Positions 33,838 to 45,450 of a DNA stretch of 64,000 nt are shown one piece after another. The stretch comes from Cryptomeria japonica (taxonomy: Eukaryota > Streptophyta > Pinopsida > Cupressales > Cupressaceae), in the NCBI RefSeq assembly GCF_030272615.1, contig NC_081412.1:547098202-547162201 (forward strand). Direction: 5' to 3'. The notes under the pieces are model-generated. The model saw only the letters and a list, made by a program, of their open reading frames with translations. It was not told the DNA's origin and ran no database searches. The position numbers and the translations under genes are program-made. How positions within the stretch are numbered: position 1 is the stretch's first letter; each line of letters begins with the position of its first letter.

Positions 33838-34261
33838 TGGAGGGCGAAAACCTCTCTGAGGCACCCGAAGATGGAAGGCTCGACATTCTCCCAGCATCAT
33901 ATGAGGAAAAGTCATCCATGTTGGTAGAGGAGACTATCAGAACAAACATTGGCATAGAAGAAGTTCCACACAAAATATTCTTGGCTCAATCTTTGACAGA
34001 GTCAGAAAGGTCAAAATTCATAAGTTTCTTCACAAAATGACAAATCAACTTTGCATGGTCATATGCTGATATGCCTGGATTGGATCTGGATTTGGTAATG
34101 CGTCATTTGACAGTTAAACTAGGGGCAAAACTAGTGAAATAGAAATTAAGAAAGATGCATCCACAAGTCGCATTATTAGTCAAAGCAGAGCTTGAGAAAT
34201 TATTGGATGTCGGATTCATATGCCCAATTGATTATCCTGAATGGATCTCCAACTTAGTTCC
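33838..34261 (+). pseudogene. G2 linker and RT start (before the solo LTR)
   Basis: Encodes EGENLSEAPEDGRLDILP, AQSLTESERSKFISFFTK, then QINFAWSYADMPGLDPDL, LRKMHPQVALLVKAELEKLLDVGFICPIDYPEWISNLVP. Stops lie at about 34038 and 34138 where relatives have Ala and Gln. It continues after the solo LTR at 38150 as VPVNKPD. Confidence 0.87.
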
Positions 34262-36768
34262 TGTGAGGCCTCACCTCGACTCAGTTTGACATTCAGTGGA
34301 TTTTATATTTTAGACTACTATGGATACTTTGTTTTGATGCATTTTGAGATTTAGAACTTTTATGATTTCAGGATATTGGATAACATTGCTATGAATTGAT
34401 GTTTTACTTACATGCTTTATGAGATAGAACACTACATGATTATTAGAAAGAATGATATTGCAATGATAGATGTCGTTATTGAATTTGCAGGACTTTACTT
34501 TGAATATAGAACTATGATGTATGTTTAGTTTATGTGAATTGGGATGAAAATTGTTTATGTAAATTTGCTTGACAAAAGATGTATTCAATCTGTGCAGATG
34601 AAAATTGTATGCAAGTAATGATGTGCATTGTTGTATTATTGAATTATATTTTATATGAATATTTGAGAGTACTAATGTGTAAATTGACATGCGCAGGAAA
34701 TTTACCATGTGACCATGGAAAATTACGGAGAATCAAACCTAGACTTATGTATGTTCGTAAAGCCAGGGTTTGTCTATTTGGAGAGACAACACCCCGTTTG
34801 TGTTGTATTTTATTCGTATCAGTATATGCTGCATGTGTGTTATGTGTTATTTAAATTTATTGTGTAAAAAAACCTCAAGAGACAATTTCATGTTTATTTT
34901 TGTAAAAGTATTTTATTAGTGTCACTTGACACATGTGTGGATGTAAATTTAAATATTTTATCTTGTCTCTTGATGGGAAAGTGTTAATTATTATTAATTT
35001 TAAATAAAATAATGTGTTGTCAAAAAGATATTTTGAGAATATAATATTTGGAGTGGTCAACTTATGTTTGACCCAAAAATAAACTTCAGAGGGGTTTAAA
35101 ATGGGTTAAATGAACACCTAGGGGTAGTTTATTAGGGTTTCCTGAAGCCCATAAGGTATACCTAGGGGTTAGGGGTAATTCTAGGCAAGTTTCTACTTTA
35201 TTATGATCTTTTTAACACTTTAAAAATTGGCTTTTTTTGAGTTGAGCGAAAATGGAAAATGGAAGTGAAATCAAATCAAGATTTTTCCCTCTTGGAAGGA
35301 AAGTCTTTTTGCATTTTTGCTTTCTTCCTTCTTTTTGTTGATTTTTTTTAGAATCCTGTGAGAACTCAGAGAGTGAGCTTCTTAAGGAAGATTTTTGGGA
35401 ATAGCTGGTTAATCACCCACTCTCCATTTTTGGAGACAGAAGAAAATTTGGAAGAAAAATAATGTTATGGGATAAAGAAATTGATTAAGGAAAATAAAGA
35501 ATTGTGGATTGGGCAGCTCTTCTTCAAATATCATTATAACCTTTGGGCAGATTAAGGTTGGTTTCATTTTTACTTTTAATGACTTGTTTTTTGTTTATTT
35601 CTGAAAGTTGTTGAATAAGAAAATCTGTATTCTTGAAAATGAATGTTTGAAAATCTTTTGGTTTTGTTTTATGAATGAATGTGTTTTGGGAGTTTTCTCA
35701 AGATCTCTCTTTCTCTTGGGAGAGAAGAGGATCTTGAGGGTGGTAGCAGTGACAGCCCTCGAGTGAGAGACTCTCTTTAGAGAGCGATCACAAGGGATCT
35801 TTGTGTGACCCTTGCTGCATGGCCTGTTTGTGCAATGGGGGTCATAAGGAGGGTTATAAGGCTAGAATGCCTTTGGGGGGCATAAGGAATTTATGGGGTT
35901 GAGATTTTGATATGTTATTTGTGCCATGAGGTGGCTTCTTGTTATTACATACTTGCAGATTCTCCTCAGGGTATTTGGTCCACTACCACCCTTTGAAAAT
36001 GTTCACCACCAGAGTGTGGTGCTGTGGAAGCCAGGTTGGGAATGTGTCTGGAATATTTGTAGGTTTTGTGTTTCTTTGTGTTTGCCTATTTGTACCCGTC
36101 TAGGAATTGGTTCTCCGAGCTCGGGGGTGGCTACCAGTTAGCCTAGGCTGGGAGGTGAGCACTCCGTGGTCAATTTTGTGTTTTCTATTATGCAGGAAAT
36201 TCAGAAGAAAGAGGATAGGATTCATGAAAGATATTCAGAAGATTGTATTTGAAGATATTTGAATTCAGTTGCAGATGTATGTTTAAAGTTGTTGTAAATA
36301 AATGCCTCAAATTCAAGAGAAAGGAGAAGCAAGTTGAAATTTGTAATAGTAGACTTGAAGTCTTAATGTTGTGACTGTTCAGAGAAATCATTCTGTAAAT
36401 TTGGTAGAATATTTTAGAGATGTTTTAAAGAAAGAAAAGCTTGTTATTTCTACTTCTGGTTTATAAAAAAAAGGGGTTAAATTGTGTTGCATGCAAAAGC
36501 TTCTTGTATTATGGAAAGAAATAAAAGATTTGTTTTTTCATTTTGACTTTAATTATATTTCACTTGTGGCAAATAAAAGATTATTGTTGTTGAAAGATTT
36601 CTATGTATTTTTTTTATAAAAAAAGTTGTTTTAAGTGAATATTCTATTTTAAAAAAAAATATATATAAATGGATTTCTTTATTTCCAGAAAAAGTATAAT
36701 GTATCTTTATAAAATACTTTGAATTGTATTTTTGTTAACATTGATTTAAAAGCTAGTTTTATAAATGA

Positions 36769-36772
<4 letters not shown>

Positions 36773-36821
<49 letters not shown>
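36773..36821. repeat. (TA)n microsatellite in the solo LTR
   Basis: Run of about 48 bp of perfect TA repeats. Further TATATA/AAATATAT arrays lie at about 36968-37067 and 37630-37715. Confidence 0.95.
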
Positions 36822-36822
<1 letters not shown>

Positions 36823-37129
36823 CTATTTTTGATTAAACTTAATGTTATCTTTTTCTTTATTATATTAGTTTAGAATTTTGTATGTAAAATTCTCTTCAAA
36901 AAAAAACCTTATATAAGTTTATATTGAAATAAATTTCATTTTTATTTTTACTATGCTTATTTAAGTTATTTATATATATATATAAATATATATATATAAA
37001 TATATATATTTATATATATATATATATAAATATATATATTTATATATATATATATATACATATAAATATTATTATGTATTTTAATTTTAAAAAAAAAATT
37101 ATAAAAAAAAATATGTTTGGGGCCCCCCG

Positions 37130-37340
37130 CGGACTCCACTGTGTGTACGCACAGTGGACGACCGCGCGGCGCCCACTGTGTGCACACACACTGGAGCTGC
37201 TTGCGGCACCCACTGTGTGGGCACACAGTGGACGGCCACGGTCGCCACTGTGTGGCCACACAGTGGGGAGCCGCTAGTGGCGCCCACTGTGTGGGCACAC
37301 AGTGGTGCCGCGGCGCCACTGTGAGCTCACACAGTGGTGC
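37130..37340. repeat. array of six CCACTGTG...CACAGTGG palindromes
   Basis: GC-rich island in AT-rich DNA. Six 22-bp near-palindromes lie at 37136-37157, 37173-37194, 37210-37231, 37245-37266, 37284-37305 and 37316-37337. Arms are CCACTGTGTG and CACACAGTGG; copies 3, 4 and 5 are perfect and the others have one to a few mismatches. Start-to-start spacing is 32-39 bp, and the spacers are CpG-rich (GCGCGGC, GCCGCGGCG). Open frames across it are repeat artefacts. Confidence 0.95.
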
Positions 37341-38149
37341 GCGCAGCCAGCCGCCACTTGAAACCCCAACGACCGGCAAGCTTGGTATTCATGGCCGCTT
37401 GTTAGCTCTTCGGCCCAGCATGAATCTTCATCTATTAAAAAGGAAATGGGTTAAACCCTAGCCCGATAGGGGCTAGGGGAGTTTAGTTTTTAAAATATAA
37501 AAAAAAATAATATGTATTTTGGGTTTAGGTAATGGTTAAATAAGAATTTAGAACCCTAATTAGGGTTGAGGAATTAAGAGATGATATTTAGAAAGTTGCA
37601 ATGGATTTAGGAGGTTAGGATTAAAATATTGGTATATATGTAAAATATATATATATAAATATATATGTTTTCATATATATATATATGGGAATATATATAT
37701 GTATATATATGTATGTTTTTTTGAGCTTTATTGATTTAATAAATTAAATTATTGATATTCAAAATATATGCATAATCTATATGTATATATGTGCATTTTA
37801 TATGTACACAATATTGATTTGAAAAAAAATTGTAAAGGAGAAATTAATTAAATTGCTAAGACTATATAGTCATAGTGGGAAATAAATTAAAATATCTCTC
37901 CTAATACTTTTAGTTTGTTTAATATAATAGAGCTATTAACTAAATATCTTTTGGAAATAGAATCTAAACTAGTAGGCTTTTCTGCAATTAAAATATAACA
38001 TTTTCAACGAAGCTTAGTTCGTTTGAAATTAGCCAGAATTTAATAATGAAATTTTCTTTAACGCTTGTCGCAAGAGTGTGTTTATTAATTAAATTAGAAT
38101 CTTTTAAAAAAAAATTGTACCGTTTTTGCCCTAAATTTTGGGCATGACA

Positions 38150-38760
38150 GTTCCTGTCAATAAACCAGATCATAGTATCAGAATATTACAAATTTCAAAG
38201 ACATCAACAAAGCTTGTCCTAAGGACGATTTTCCATTACCAAATATAGACTTGATTGTCGATCTCACAATAGGTCATGCGATGTTATCTTTGATGGATGG
38301 ATTCTTTGGTTACAATCAAATAAAAATCGCATCCAAGGACCAGCACAAAACAACATTCACTTGTCCTTGGGGAACTTTCTATTGGAATGTCATGCCCTTT
38401 GGGATAAAACATGCAGGCACTACATATCGAAGAGCCATGACTACTATCTTTCATGATCTCATGCACGTTACTGTGGAAGATTATGTTGATGACCTCTTGG
38501 GTAAATCAATACAGAAAGATACACATTTGGACATACTTTCAGTCATCTTTGATCGGTTGGAAAAGTATAAAGTAAGATTAAACCCCAAGAAATGTGTCTT
38601 TGGAGTAACCTCCGGGAAGCTCCTAGGATTCATTGTATCAAAAAGAGGAATCGAAGCCGATCCAGCAAAAGTCAAGGCCATTCTAGAGATGCAACCACCA
38701 AGAAATATCAGTCAACTTCGATCTTTGAAAGGGAGACTCCAGTCCATATGAAGATACATA
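38150..38760 (+). pseudogene. G2 reverse transcriptase (after the solo LTR)
   Basis: Encodes DLNKACPKDDFPLPN-like sequence (about 38200-38250), IVDLTIGHAMLSLMDGFFGYNQIKIASKDQHKTTF, CPWGTFYWNVMPFGIKHAG, then VEDYVDDLLGKS with the catalytic Asp pair (about 38472-38508), LNPKKCVFGVTSGKLLGFIVSKRGIEADPAKVKAI and RSLKGRLQSI. A 166-codon frame is open from 38251 to 38751, ending at a TGA where relatives read RR. Confidence 0.88.
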
Positions 38761-39162
38761 GCACAACTTGTAGATAAGTGTAATCCTTTTCAGCACTTGC
38801 TACATAAAAACATCAAATTCAAATGTGATGATAATTGTCTTCTGAATCCACTAGTTTTGATGCCACCAGTTCCAGACCAACCTCTATTACTATACATATC
38901 AGCTACTTCAACAGCACTAGGGGCACTCTTAGCACAACAAGTTGCTGAGGGCAAAGAAAAGGTAGTATACTATCTCAGTTGCACATTGGTGGGATATGAG
39001 CTAAACTACACATTAATTGAGCGTGCATGTCTCGTTGTGGTCTTTGCTTCATAGAAATTATGATATTATATGCTAACTCATAAGACTAAGTTGGTTGCAA
39101 GGATTGATCCATTGAAATACCTTCTCCATAAAGCAACACTTACTAGGTGACAAGCCAAATGG
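38761..39162 (+). pseudogene. G2 RNase H (first)
   Basis: Follows RT: PFQHLLHKNIKFKCDDNC, PVLMPPVPDQPLLLYISATSTALGALLAQQ, EKVVYYLSCTLVGYELNYTLIERACLVVVFAS, then stop (39052-39054), KLRYYMLTHKTKLVARIDPLKYLLHKATLT. This is the ordinary gypsy RNase H; a second one follows. Confidence 0.83.
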
Positions 39163-39765
39163 GTGATGCTCCTGAGTGAATTCAACATCGATTATGTGGA
39201 TAGAAAAGCAATAAAAGGACAAGCTATCGCAGATCAATTAGCAGATGCTCCCATGTTAGATGATGTTTTTCTAATTTTAAAATTTCTAGATGAATCCATT
39301 TTAACAGTGTCACATGCAAAGCCTTGGCGACTATACTTTGATGGATCATACACACAGCATGGGGTAGGAGCTGGCATCCTCTTCATAACTCCTCAAGGGG
39401 ATTCTATACCAAAATCATATCGATTATCATTTCCCTACACTAATAACATAGTGGAATATGAGTCATTAACAACTGGATTACGGATTGTAGTTCAGTGGAA
39501 GATCCAGGAACTTCATGTTTTTGGGGACTCTCAACTTGTAATTCATCAGGAAACTAATGACTACCAAACAAAGGATGATAAATTAATTCCTTACAAAAGA
39601 ATGGTGGATGACTTGAAACAACATTTCACGAAGATAGACTTTGAGCAGATACCTAGAGAGCAGAATCAAGCTGCGAATTCCATGGCTACAATTGCTTCAC
39701 TAATTGATTTACCACTAAATGAGACCCGTTATGAGTTCTTGGTGGATAACCTTTTGGTTCCCTCA
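39163..39765 (+). CDS. G2 second RNase H (aRH), open
   Basis: Within a 349-codon frame (39163-40212). Encodes SEFNIDYVDRKAIKGQAIADQLADAP, then WRLYFDGSYTQHGVGAGILFITPQGDSIPKSYRLSFPYTNNIVEYESLTTGL (the Asp-Gly-Ser, and Glu in VEYE), ELHVFGDSQLVIHQ (third acidic residue) and REQNQAANSMA. The acidic residues of the fold are all in place. Its presence after an ordinary RNase H is the diagnostic Tat arrangement. Confidence 0.87.
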
Positions 39766-41080
39766 TATGAAATCACTCCTACTGAGATGATATGTGTTGT
39801 TGGTCCTGAGTCCCAGTTATACAGTTCCATTTTCTCATACCTTCGTGACAATACCCTTCCTCCTGACCTATCCAACAACCAACGTCACACTTTCATTCGC
39901 CAATCTTCTCGATATATGATTTTAGCTGATATCCTATACCGTCGAGGTCTAGATGGCACTCTTCTTAGATGTTTAGAAAGTGACAAAGATCAGATTGCGT
40001 TACGTGAAGTACATGAAGGGATATGTGGTCCACATTCTAATGGTGCTACCTTAGCCAAGAAACTCATCAGGACTGGATATTATTGGCCCAATATGGAAAA
40101 AGATTCATATCAATTTGTTAAGAAATGTAAGCAGTGTCAACTTCATGGAGACCTCATCCATGTGCCAATGCAAGAACTTCAACCAATTGCGACTCCTTGG
40201 CCCTTTTGTTAGTGGGGACTCGATCTCATAGGCAAGATTCACCCTCCATCTTCCAATGGTCATAAATTCATCATCACTGCCATAAAGTATTTCACAAAAT
40301 GGATCGAAGCCATGCCTCTCACACAAGTCAATGGAAAAAAAATTGCTACATTCATTCTCAACTATATCATTTGTCGATACGGTATTCCTGCTTCCATCAT
40401 CACTGATAACGGGCGTCCCTTCAAAAATCAGGATGTTCGTGAACTATGTGGCCGCTTCCATATTACCCATCATTTTCCCACACCTTATTATCCCCAAGGT
40501 AATAGTCAAGCTGAGCCGTCTAATAAATCAATCCTTAAAATCCTGAAAAAGATAGTCGATGACACTGGCCATAATTGGCATATCCAACTTAATCCCGCAC
40601 TTTGGGCTTACCGCACAAGTGTCTACATACCTAAAGGAGCTACACCCTATTCACTTGTCTATGACAGTGAAGCTATATTGTCTATTGAGGTCGAGTTACC
40701 CTCTTTACGAGTCTCTTTGCAAAACATTATCAGTGACAAAGACTACAGGGTCTCTCGCTTACAAGAACTTGAACTATTGGATGAACAAAGACAAACTGCT
40801 TTTAATCATCTCAAGGCTTATCAACAATGAATGAATCATAGCTACAATCATAAAGTCAAGCCTCGCACATTTGATGTAGGTGATTTGGTTCTCAGAGAAA
40901 ATTCTAAAAATCAGCAAGACAGAGAGAAAAAGGGCAAGTTTGAACCAAACTAGTTTGGTCCCTACATTATCACAGCAGCCTATGGATCTGGTGCATATCA
41001 ACTCTCAACTACAGAGGGTGAACCTTTGGAGGATCCTATCAACAGCATACATCTTTGTAGGTTTTACATAGCTCTTTAGA
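39766..41080 (+). pseudogene. G2 integrase
   Basis: Zinc domain intact: VHEGICGPHSNG, LIRTGYYWPNM, VKKCKQCQLHGD. A TAG at 40210-40212 then interrupts it just before WGLDLIGKIHPPSSNGHKFIITAIKYFTKWIEA (first core Asp). The core continues SIITDNGRPFKNQDV (second Asp) and YPQGNSQAEPSNKS (Glu), then WHIQLNPALWAYRTSV. The C-terminal part includes VKPRTFDVGDLVLRE, stop where relatives read NWFGPY, and ISQLTSEG-like. Without the stops all three catalytic residues would be present. Confidence 0.86.
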
Positions 41081-42720
41081 GTATCCTAATTCAAAAACAC
41101 AAAATATATATATTTATATATATATATATCAAAAATACAAAAAAGTCATAAAAATAAAAATCGTTACTTGGTGAAAACCTGGCAAACAGGTGCCTTGTGA
41201 CACAAAAAAATTGAAAAATCAAAAAAGTAAAGAAAAAAAAAACATTTCATGCAACGGTGAAAACCACTTCAATGGCGCCTTGGGCAAGTACCACGGTGAA
41301 AAATAGGTCACCAGCACCATGCATAGAGACATTGCTCCTCCCTCCTTTAGGATTCACTTTCATCATTTCACTTTGCACACACTCACGACCTATTCATTCA
41401 TAATAAACTTATCCATTCCCATCATGGCTTATTATTGATCTACCCAAGATTGGTTTGCCATTCATAATAAACCCTCCTTTTCACCTTCTTTCTATCCATA
41501 ATAAATCAACTCCTATCTGTGGCTAAGGCAAATCCTACATGTAGTGATGGGTGTGGAACTGAGAGCATCACACGTTCTGAGGAGTACAGTTTCTTTTACT
41601 TTTCTTCAGCCTATTTGCGCACAATCCGCAATAAAGCAGCATTTGCATCGCCAATCCGCAATAAAGTTTCATCTTCTTCATAATAAAGTATCAGTTTCAT
41701 GGATTCAGTTAGTTTCAGATGGGACACAGCAGTAACAATGGGCTTGAACAAATCAAATCTTTCAACAGACTCAGACAACATTATGGTTCAGTGCTATCTA
41801 TCATTTTTGTGAAAGTAAACATTGTGACCACAATCAAATAAGACTTATACAAGTGACAAGAGACACTAAACTTGAGGACTACAGTGGATGTTGGTGTTGA
41901 GTCTTGGTGTTATTTTGATTTTATCTTTTGGTGATATGTCTTTTAGCTTTTCCAGGATGTCTCTGACTAGAAATTCTATCTCTAGGATGTCTTTGACTAG
42001 AAAGGCGAGGATGGGGTATCGTCACCTATTTTCTTTTGCTTTTTGCGGATTGTCTCTTAGTAATGCTATGACTTGTCCAAGGATATGAGGACATTGAGAG
42101 TCTAGTGTGAACTAGGGCATTCCTTGTTTGCAACTGTCTTATCTCCATGCAAATAGGTACAATGACTTTCTGGGTCGAACATACACCTCGATTGTCATAA
42201 CCTACTTGCCATAATAAAGCTCAATGATGATAACGCACAAGAAGCTCTTTTCATTTTCATATCTATTGTCTTACATCCCCTGTTCTTGATTGAATTCCAT
42301 CATCCTTCTTGAGTCCATGTAGCCTGCTATCACATGACTGAGTATAATGACACACCAAACACTTTTGCATCTCATGTAGTTGCACCTGCATTACCACATA
42401 TAAGCATTTCATACATACATATAGATATCACAATTGAATCACATCTTGCACACAACACATGTTAGCACATTTTACATTCTTATCATGAAAATAATCATTT
42501 GCATTATCATATCCATTTGCATTTCATATATTCACATTTGCATTGGCATAACATATTAAAAACATAAAAGAACAAAAATATTGCATTTCATTATGTACAT
42601 ATTTGCATCCATAACATAAGCATCACATAGGTACACATGCATATAGCTGCTGCAAAGATGAATCATCTCATATATATAATCAAAAGTGTCATGATACAAT
42701 GATGTCAAAATCATATGGCT
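41081..42720 (+). other. G2 noncoding region after integrase
   Basis: About 1.6 kb. Two copies of the Tat post-pol motif lie at 41164-41203 (GGTGAAAACCTGGCAAACAG) and 41255-41300 (GGTGAAAACC...GGCGCCTTGGGCAAG). A CATTTGCAT/ATATTCACATTTGCAT repeat-like zone spans about 42390-42640. I see no gene. Confidence 0.7.
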
Positions 42721-42724
42721 ACAA

Positions 42725-44725
42725 TCACCCGAAGGTGTCTACATCATAATACAAAATGGTACAAATGTGATACATAGGGAGCCCTCTATGGCTATGATGA
42801 ACTCCCTCCCTCGGAGCCACTAGGTCTTGATGGAGTTGAGCCCTAGAAGGACCTGCTCTAGGATCATCTCTCCTACCCCCTATATCTGGTGGTGGTGGTG
42901 GACCCATAACCCCACTACTGGACGCCTGTCTCCTCTAACTCTCTCCAGTAGCCGTCGTTGTCCGTGATGGTCTATGGAAGCTCCTCGCCCGCTGCTCTAG
43001 TAGCATTGCCCCGTAGTATAGGTCTCACCAATAACCTATCTCCTCCCTTGCCTGCAGAACATAGCGTATCTAGCCCCTATGTCCTCTATTGCCTGCCTCC
43101 TAGCCCTCAGTGCTATCTCAGCCTTAGTATAGCGCTGGATAGCCTGATCCTGGTCCTGCTCAGTATCCCTCAACTATCTCCTGAGCCTAGTTGTCTCCCT
43201 CTCTAGGTCCTAGATCTCATCTGCCATCCCTGTTAGATCTCCCTCAGCTCAAATAGCTCATCCTCCTTCTCCTCGCCCCCCTGTGCCTATGGCTCCCCCT
43301 ATACTGGTGGTTGTTCCTATGCCTGTGCCTCTACCTATACCTACCTCTGTCCCTATCCCTGCACCTATCTAGGACCCTATGCTATAGGTACCTATAGTGG
43401 CAATCCATCGCGACCCCTCACCACCTAAGCCTGCTTCTCCTCTCCACCCTTCTCCGTGGAGCCACCCTCCTCTCTCCAACTGCACCTTGCCTCCTCCGTT
43501 GGCCTCTCCCCTCACCATCTCCATCATCATCCTCATCCCCCCCACCATCTCCATCTATCTGCTCCCCTAGGTTTGTCAGTCGTGGAAATGGATGCTCAGC
43601 CCAATATGTAGTATACTCTGCATCCATACCTACATCCTCAATCTTAGGCCACATATCCCATGGCATGGGCACCATCTCTACCAGCTACATCACTGCCTGA
43701 TCATACGACAACAATGGCCCAAAGTGTGCCTGGTCTTGCACTGTCCGCGCATACATAGTAGAACCCCATGGCATCTGTTGGATCCTGCCAAACTGTCTGC
43801 ATACCCTGTCCACTAGCTGCCTCTCTAGTACATAGGGCATCTATCCAATCAGATATCTGCTCTTGAAGGTATAGGGTAGATCCACTACATCATCCTCCCA
43901 CTGCTTGCACTCATAGTACGACCTCCATATCACAATGTCAATCTCATCAAGCACCTTGCGCCAGTACTCCAACCTGTCAATCTGTGGCTGTGAGGTAATC
44001 ATATCATATAAATGAATAAAACTGTGTCCATGACCCCGGCCTCTGAAATGTATTGGTCGTGTGACTGGCAGATGCTCATATGCCCAAACTTGCAACAAGG
44101 TAACTCTGCAGCCCAATCCTATGGATCCATGATAAATAAACTAATGAAGCTCATAGTACAAGTGTGCCAGCACGAACGGTCCCTAGGCATATCTGGTATG
44201 CTATGTAACCAGTGTCTCCAAGGTGCTCCCCCAGCCCACAACCAACCCCCACGTTGCCCTGTCTGGACATAGGAACCCACTTATCACTCCTTCTAGCACT
44301 ACTGGTAGTACCAGTCCTATCGCTGTCATCGTGTCCCATGCCACGTGTCCAGCCCTCATCTCCAGTCCCAGATCCCGGAACACTCATCTCAATGCCTCCC
44401 TATCTCCATCTCGATCATAGGGTATTAGCTCCCCATCGATTGGTATCCTTAGTATCCTGTACATATCCTCCAAGATGACTGTCATCTCACCCATCGGCAA
44501 ATGAAATGTGCATGTCTTAGAATGCCACCTCTCAGCCAGTGCAGTCAGCAATCCCATGTTTGCCCAAAACTTAGGCACATATAGAATGTATCTCAGACCC
44601 ATAACCTCAATGGCAGCTTGGTCCTCAAATGTCAACTCTGGTCGTAACCTCTAAGTCGATGGGAATCTCTCCCATGACTCCAGCATAGGCAAGTACTCCT
44701 GCAATCAAGCAAAGCAATCATGTCA
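42725..44725 (-). pseudogene. plant mobile domain (PMD) gene, antisense within G2
   Basis: Minus strand, opposite to G2 pol. In order: ELTFEDQAAIEVMGLRYI, WANMGLLTALAERWHSKTCTFHLPMGEMTV, YRILRIPIDGELIPYDRDGD (44640-44400), VISGFLCPDRATWGLVVGW, then VTLLQVWAYEHLPVTRPIHFRG, LEYWRKVLDEIDIVIWRSYYECKQW and DLPYTFKSRYLIG (44116-43841), VCRQFGRIQ and a GDEDDDGDGEG...RRR acidic/basic tail (43540-43430). These are the usual PMD features (ERWH..TFHLP.GEMTV; LQ.WAYEH). At least four stops or frameshifts. It matches the G1 copy at 4890-6345. Confidence 0.85.
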
Positions 44726-44731
44726 GTCAAA

Positions 44732-45075
44732 GTGACACTCACTGTTCATCACAAAGTGTTGCTATCTATCCTAGTGACACTCACTGTTCATCACAAAGTG
44801 TTGCTATCTATCCTAGTGACACTCACTATTCATCACAAAGTGTTGTTATCTATCCTAGTGACACTCATTGTTCATCACAAAGTGTTGCTTCTACTCCTAG
44901 TGGTACTTCTTGTTCATCACAAAGTACTACGTGTTTTGCACTCCCTGTTCATCATAAAGTGCTGCTCATATTGACAATCACTGTTCATCACAAAGTGTTG
45001 CTCATATTGGTACTCACTGTTTATCACAAAGTACTATGTCTTGGTACTCATTGTTCATCACAAAGTGCCTCGATC
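44732..45075. repeat. 42-bp tandem repeat in the G2 3' UTR
   Basis: Units with GACACTCACTGTTCATCACA start at 44732, 44774, 44816 and 44858 (period 42 bp), then five or so diverged units of 30-45 bp ending near 45075. It lies just upstream of the antisense PMD start, the same place as the 26-bp repeats of G1. Confidence 0.92.
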
Positions 45076-45164
45076 TATCCTAGTCTTCCCTAGAGGACCT
45101 CCTTGAGTGTAACCTCTCAGTAGCTTATCCAATCGACAATGTATGTTCATCACAGAACTGCCGA

Positions 45165-45450
45165 TTTGACCTTGAAGACAAAAATGCGCTTTCATGACAT
45201 AAACGCGCTTACAAACTGCACAAATGCGCCTACTCTGCACAGACACGCCTAAAATACACAGACATGCCTATGCTCTGCACAGACGTGCCTGTCCTACATA
45301 GATGTGCCCACATTGCACAAACGCGCCTGCACAATGCAGACGCACTCGCATTTTGCACAGACACTTTTTCTTGCATAGACGTGCCTAGCACAAACACAGA
45401 CGCGCCTAGCCAACATAGACGCACCTAGCACCAACGCAGATGCGCCTCCA
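45165..45450. repeat. ACAGACGCGCCT short-repeat array in the G2 3' UTR
   Basis: About fifteen copies of GACGCGCCTAG, ATGCGCCT or GACGTGCCT, usually preceded by CACA or CATA, every 15-25 bp. It occupies the same place as the TTAGCGCATA array of G1. Confidence 0.88.

Larger units (their letters stand above)
34262..38149 (+). mobile_element. 3.9-kb solo LTR inserted in the G2 reverse transcriptase
   Basis: Starts TGTGAGGCCTCACCTCG, ends GGGCATGACA, with a perfect 5-bp duplication GTTCC at 34257-34261 and 38150-38154. I found no second copy of either end inside, no primer site, no polypurine tract next to an LTR and no pol motif, so a solo LTR fits better than a complete element. Its size suggests a large-LTR gypsy group such as Tekay chromoviruses; that is a guess from the end sequences. 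It contains AT microsatellites and a GC-rich palindrome array. The strand is arbitrary. Confidence 0.8.

Noticed and set aside
34579-34854. 91-codon frame in the solo LTR as a real gene
   Set aside because: No recognisable domain, and it lies in an otherwise noncoding AT-rich LTR.
36966-37461. Overlapping open frames of 60-137 codons across the palindrome array
   Set aside because: All frames stay open because of the GC-rich repeat; products are repeat peptides and AT-repeat tails, with no family features.
44720-44974. 84-codon frame encoding repeated VTLTVHHKVLLSIL
   Set aside because: It is the 42-bp tandem repeat read in frame; 42 is a multiple of three, so the frame stays open by chance.
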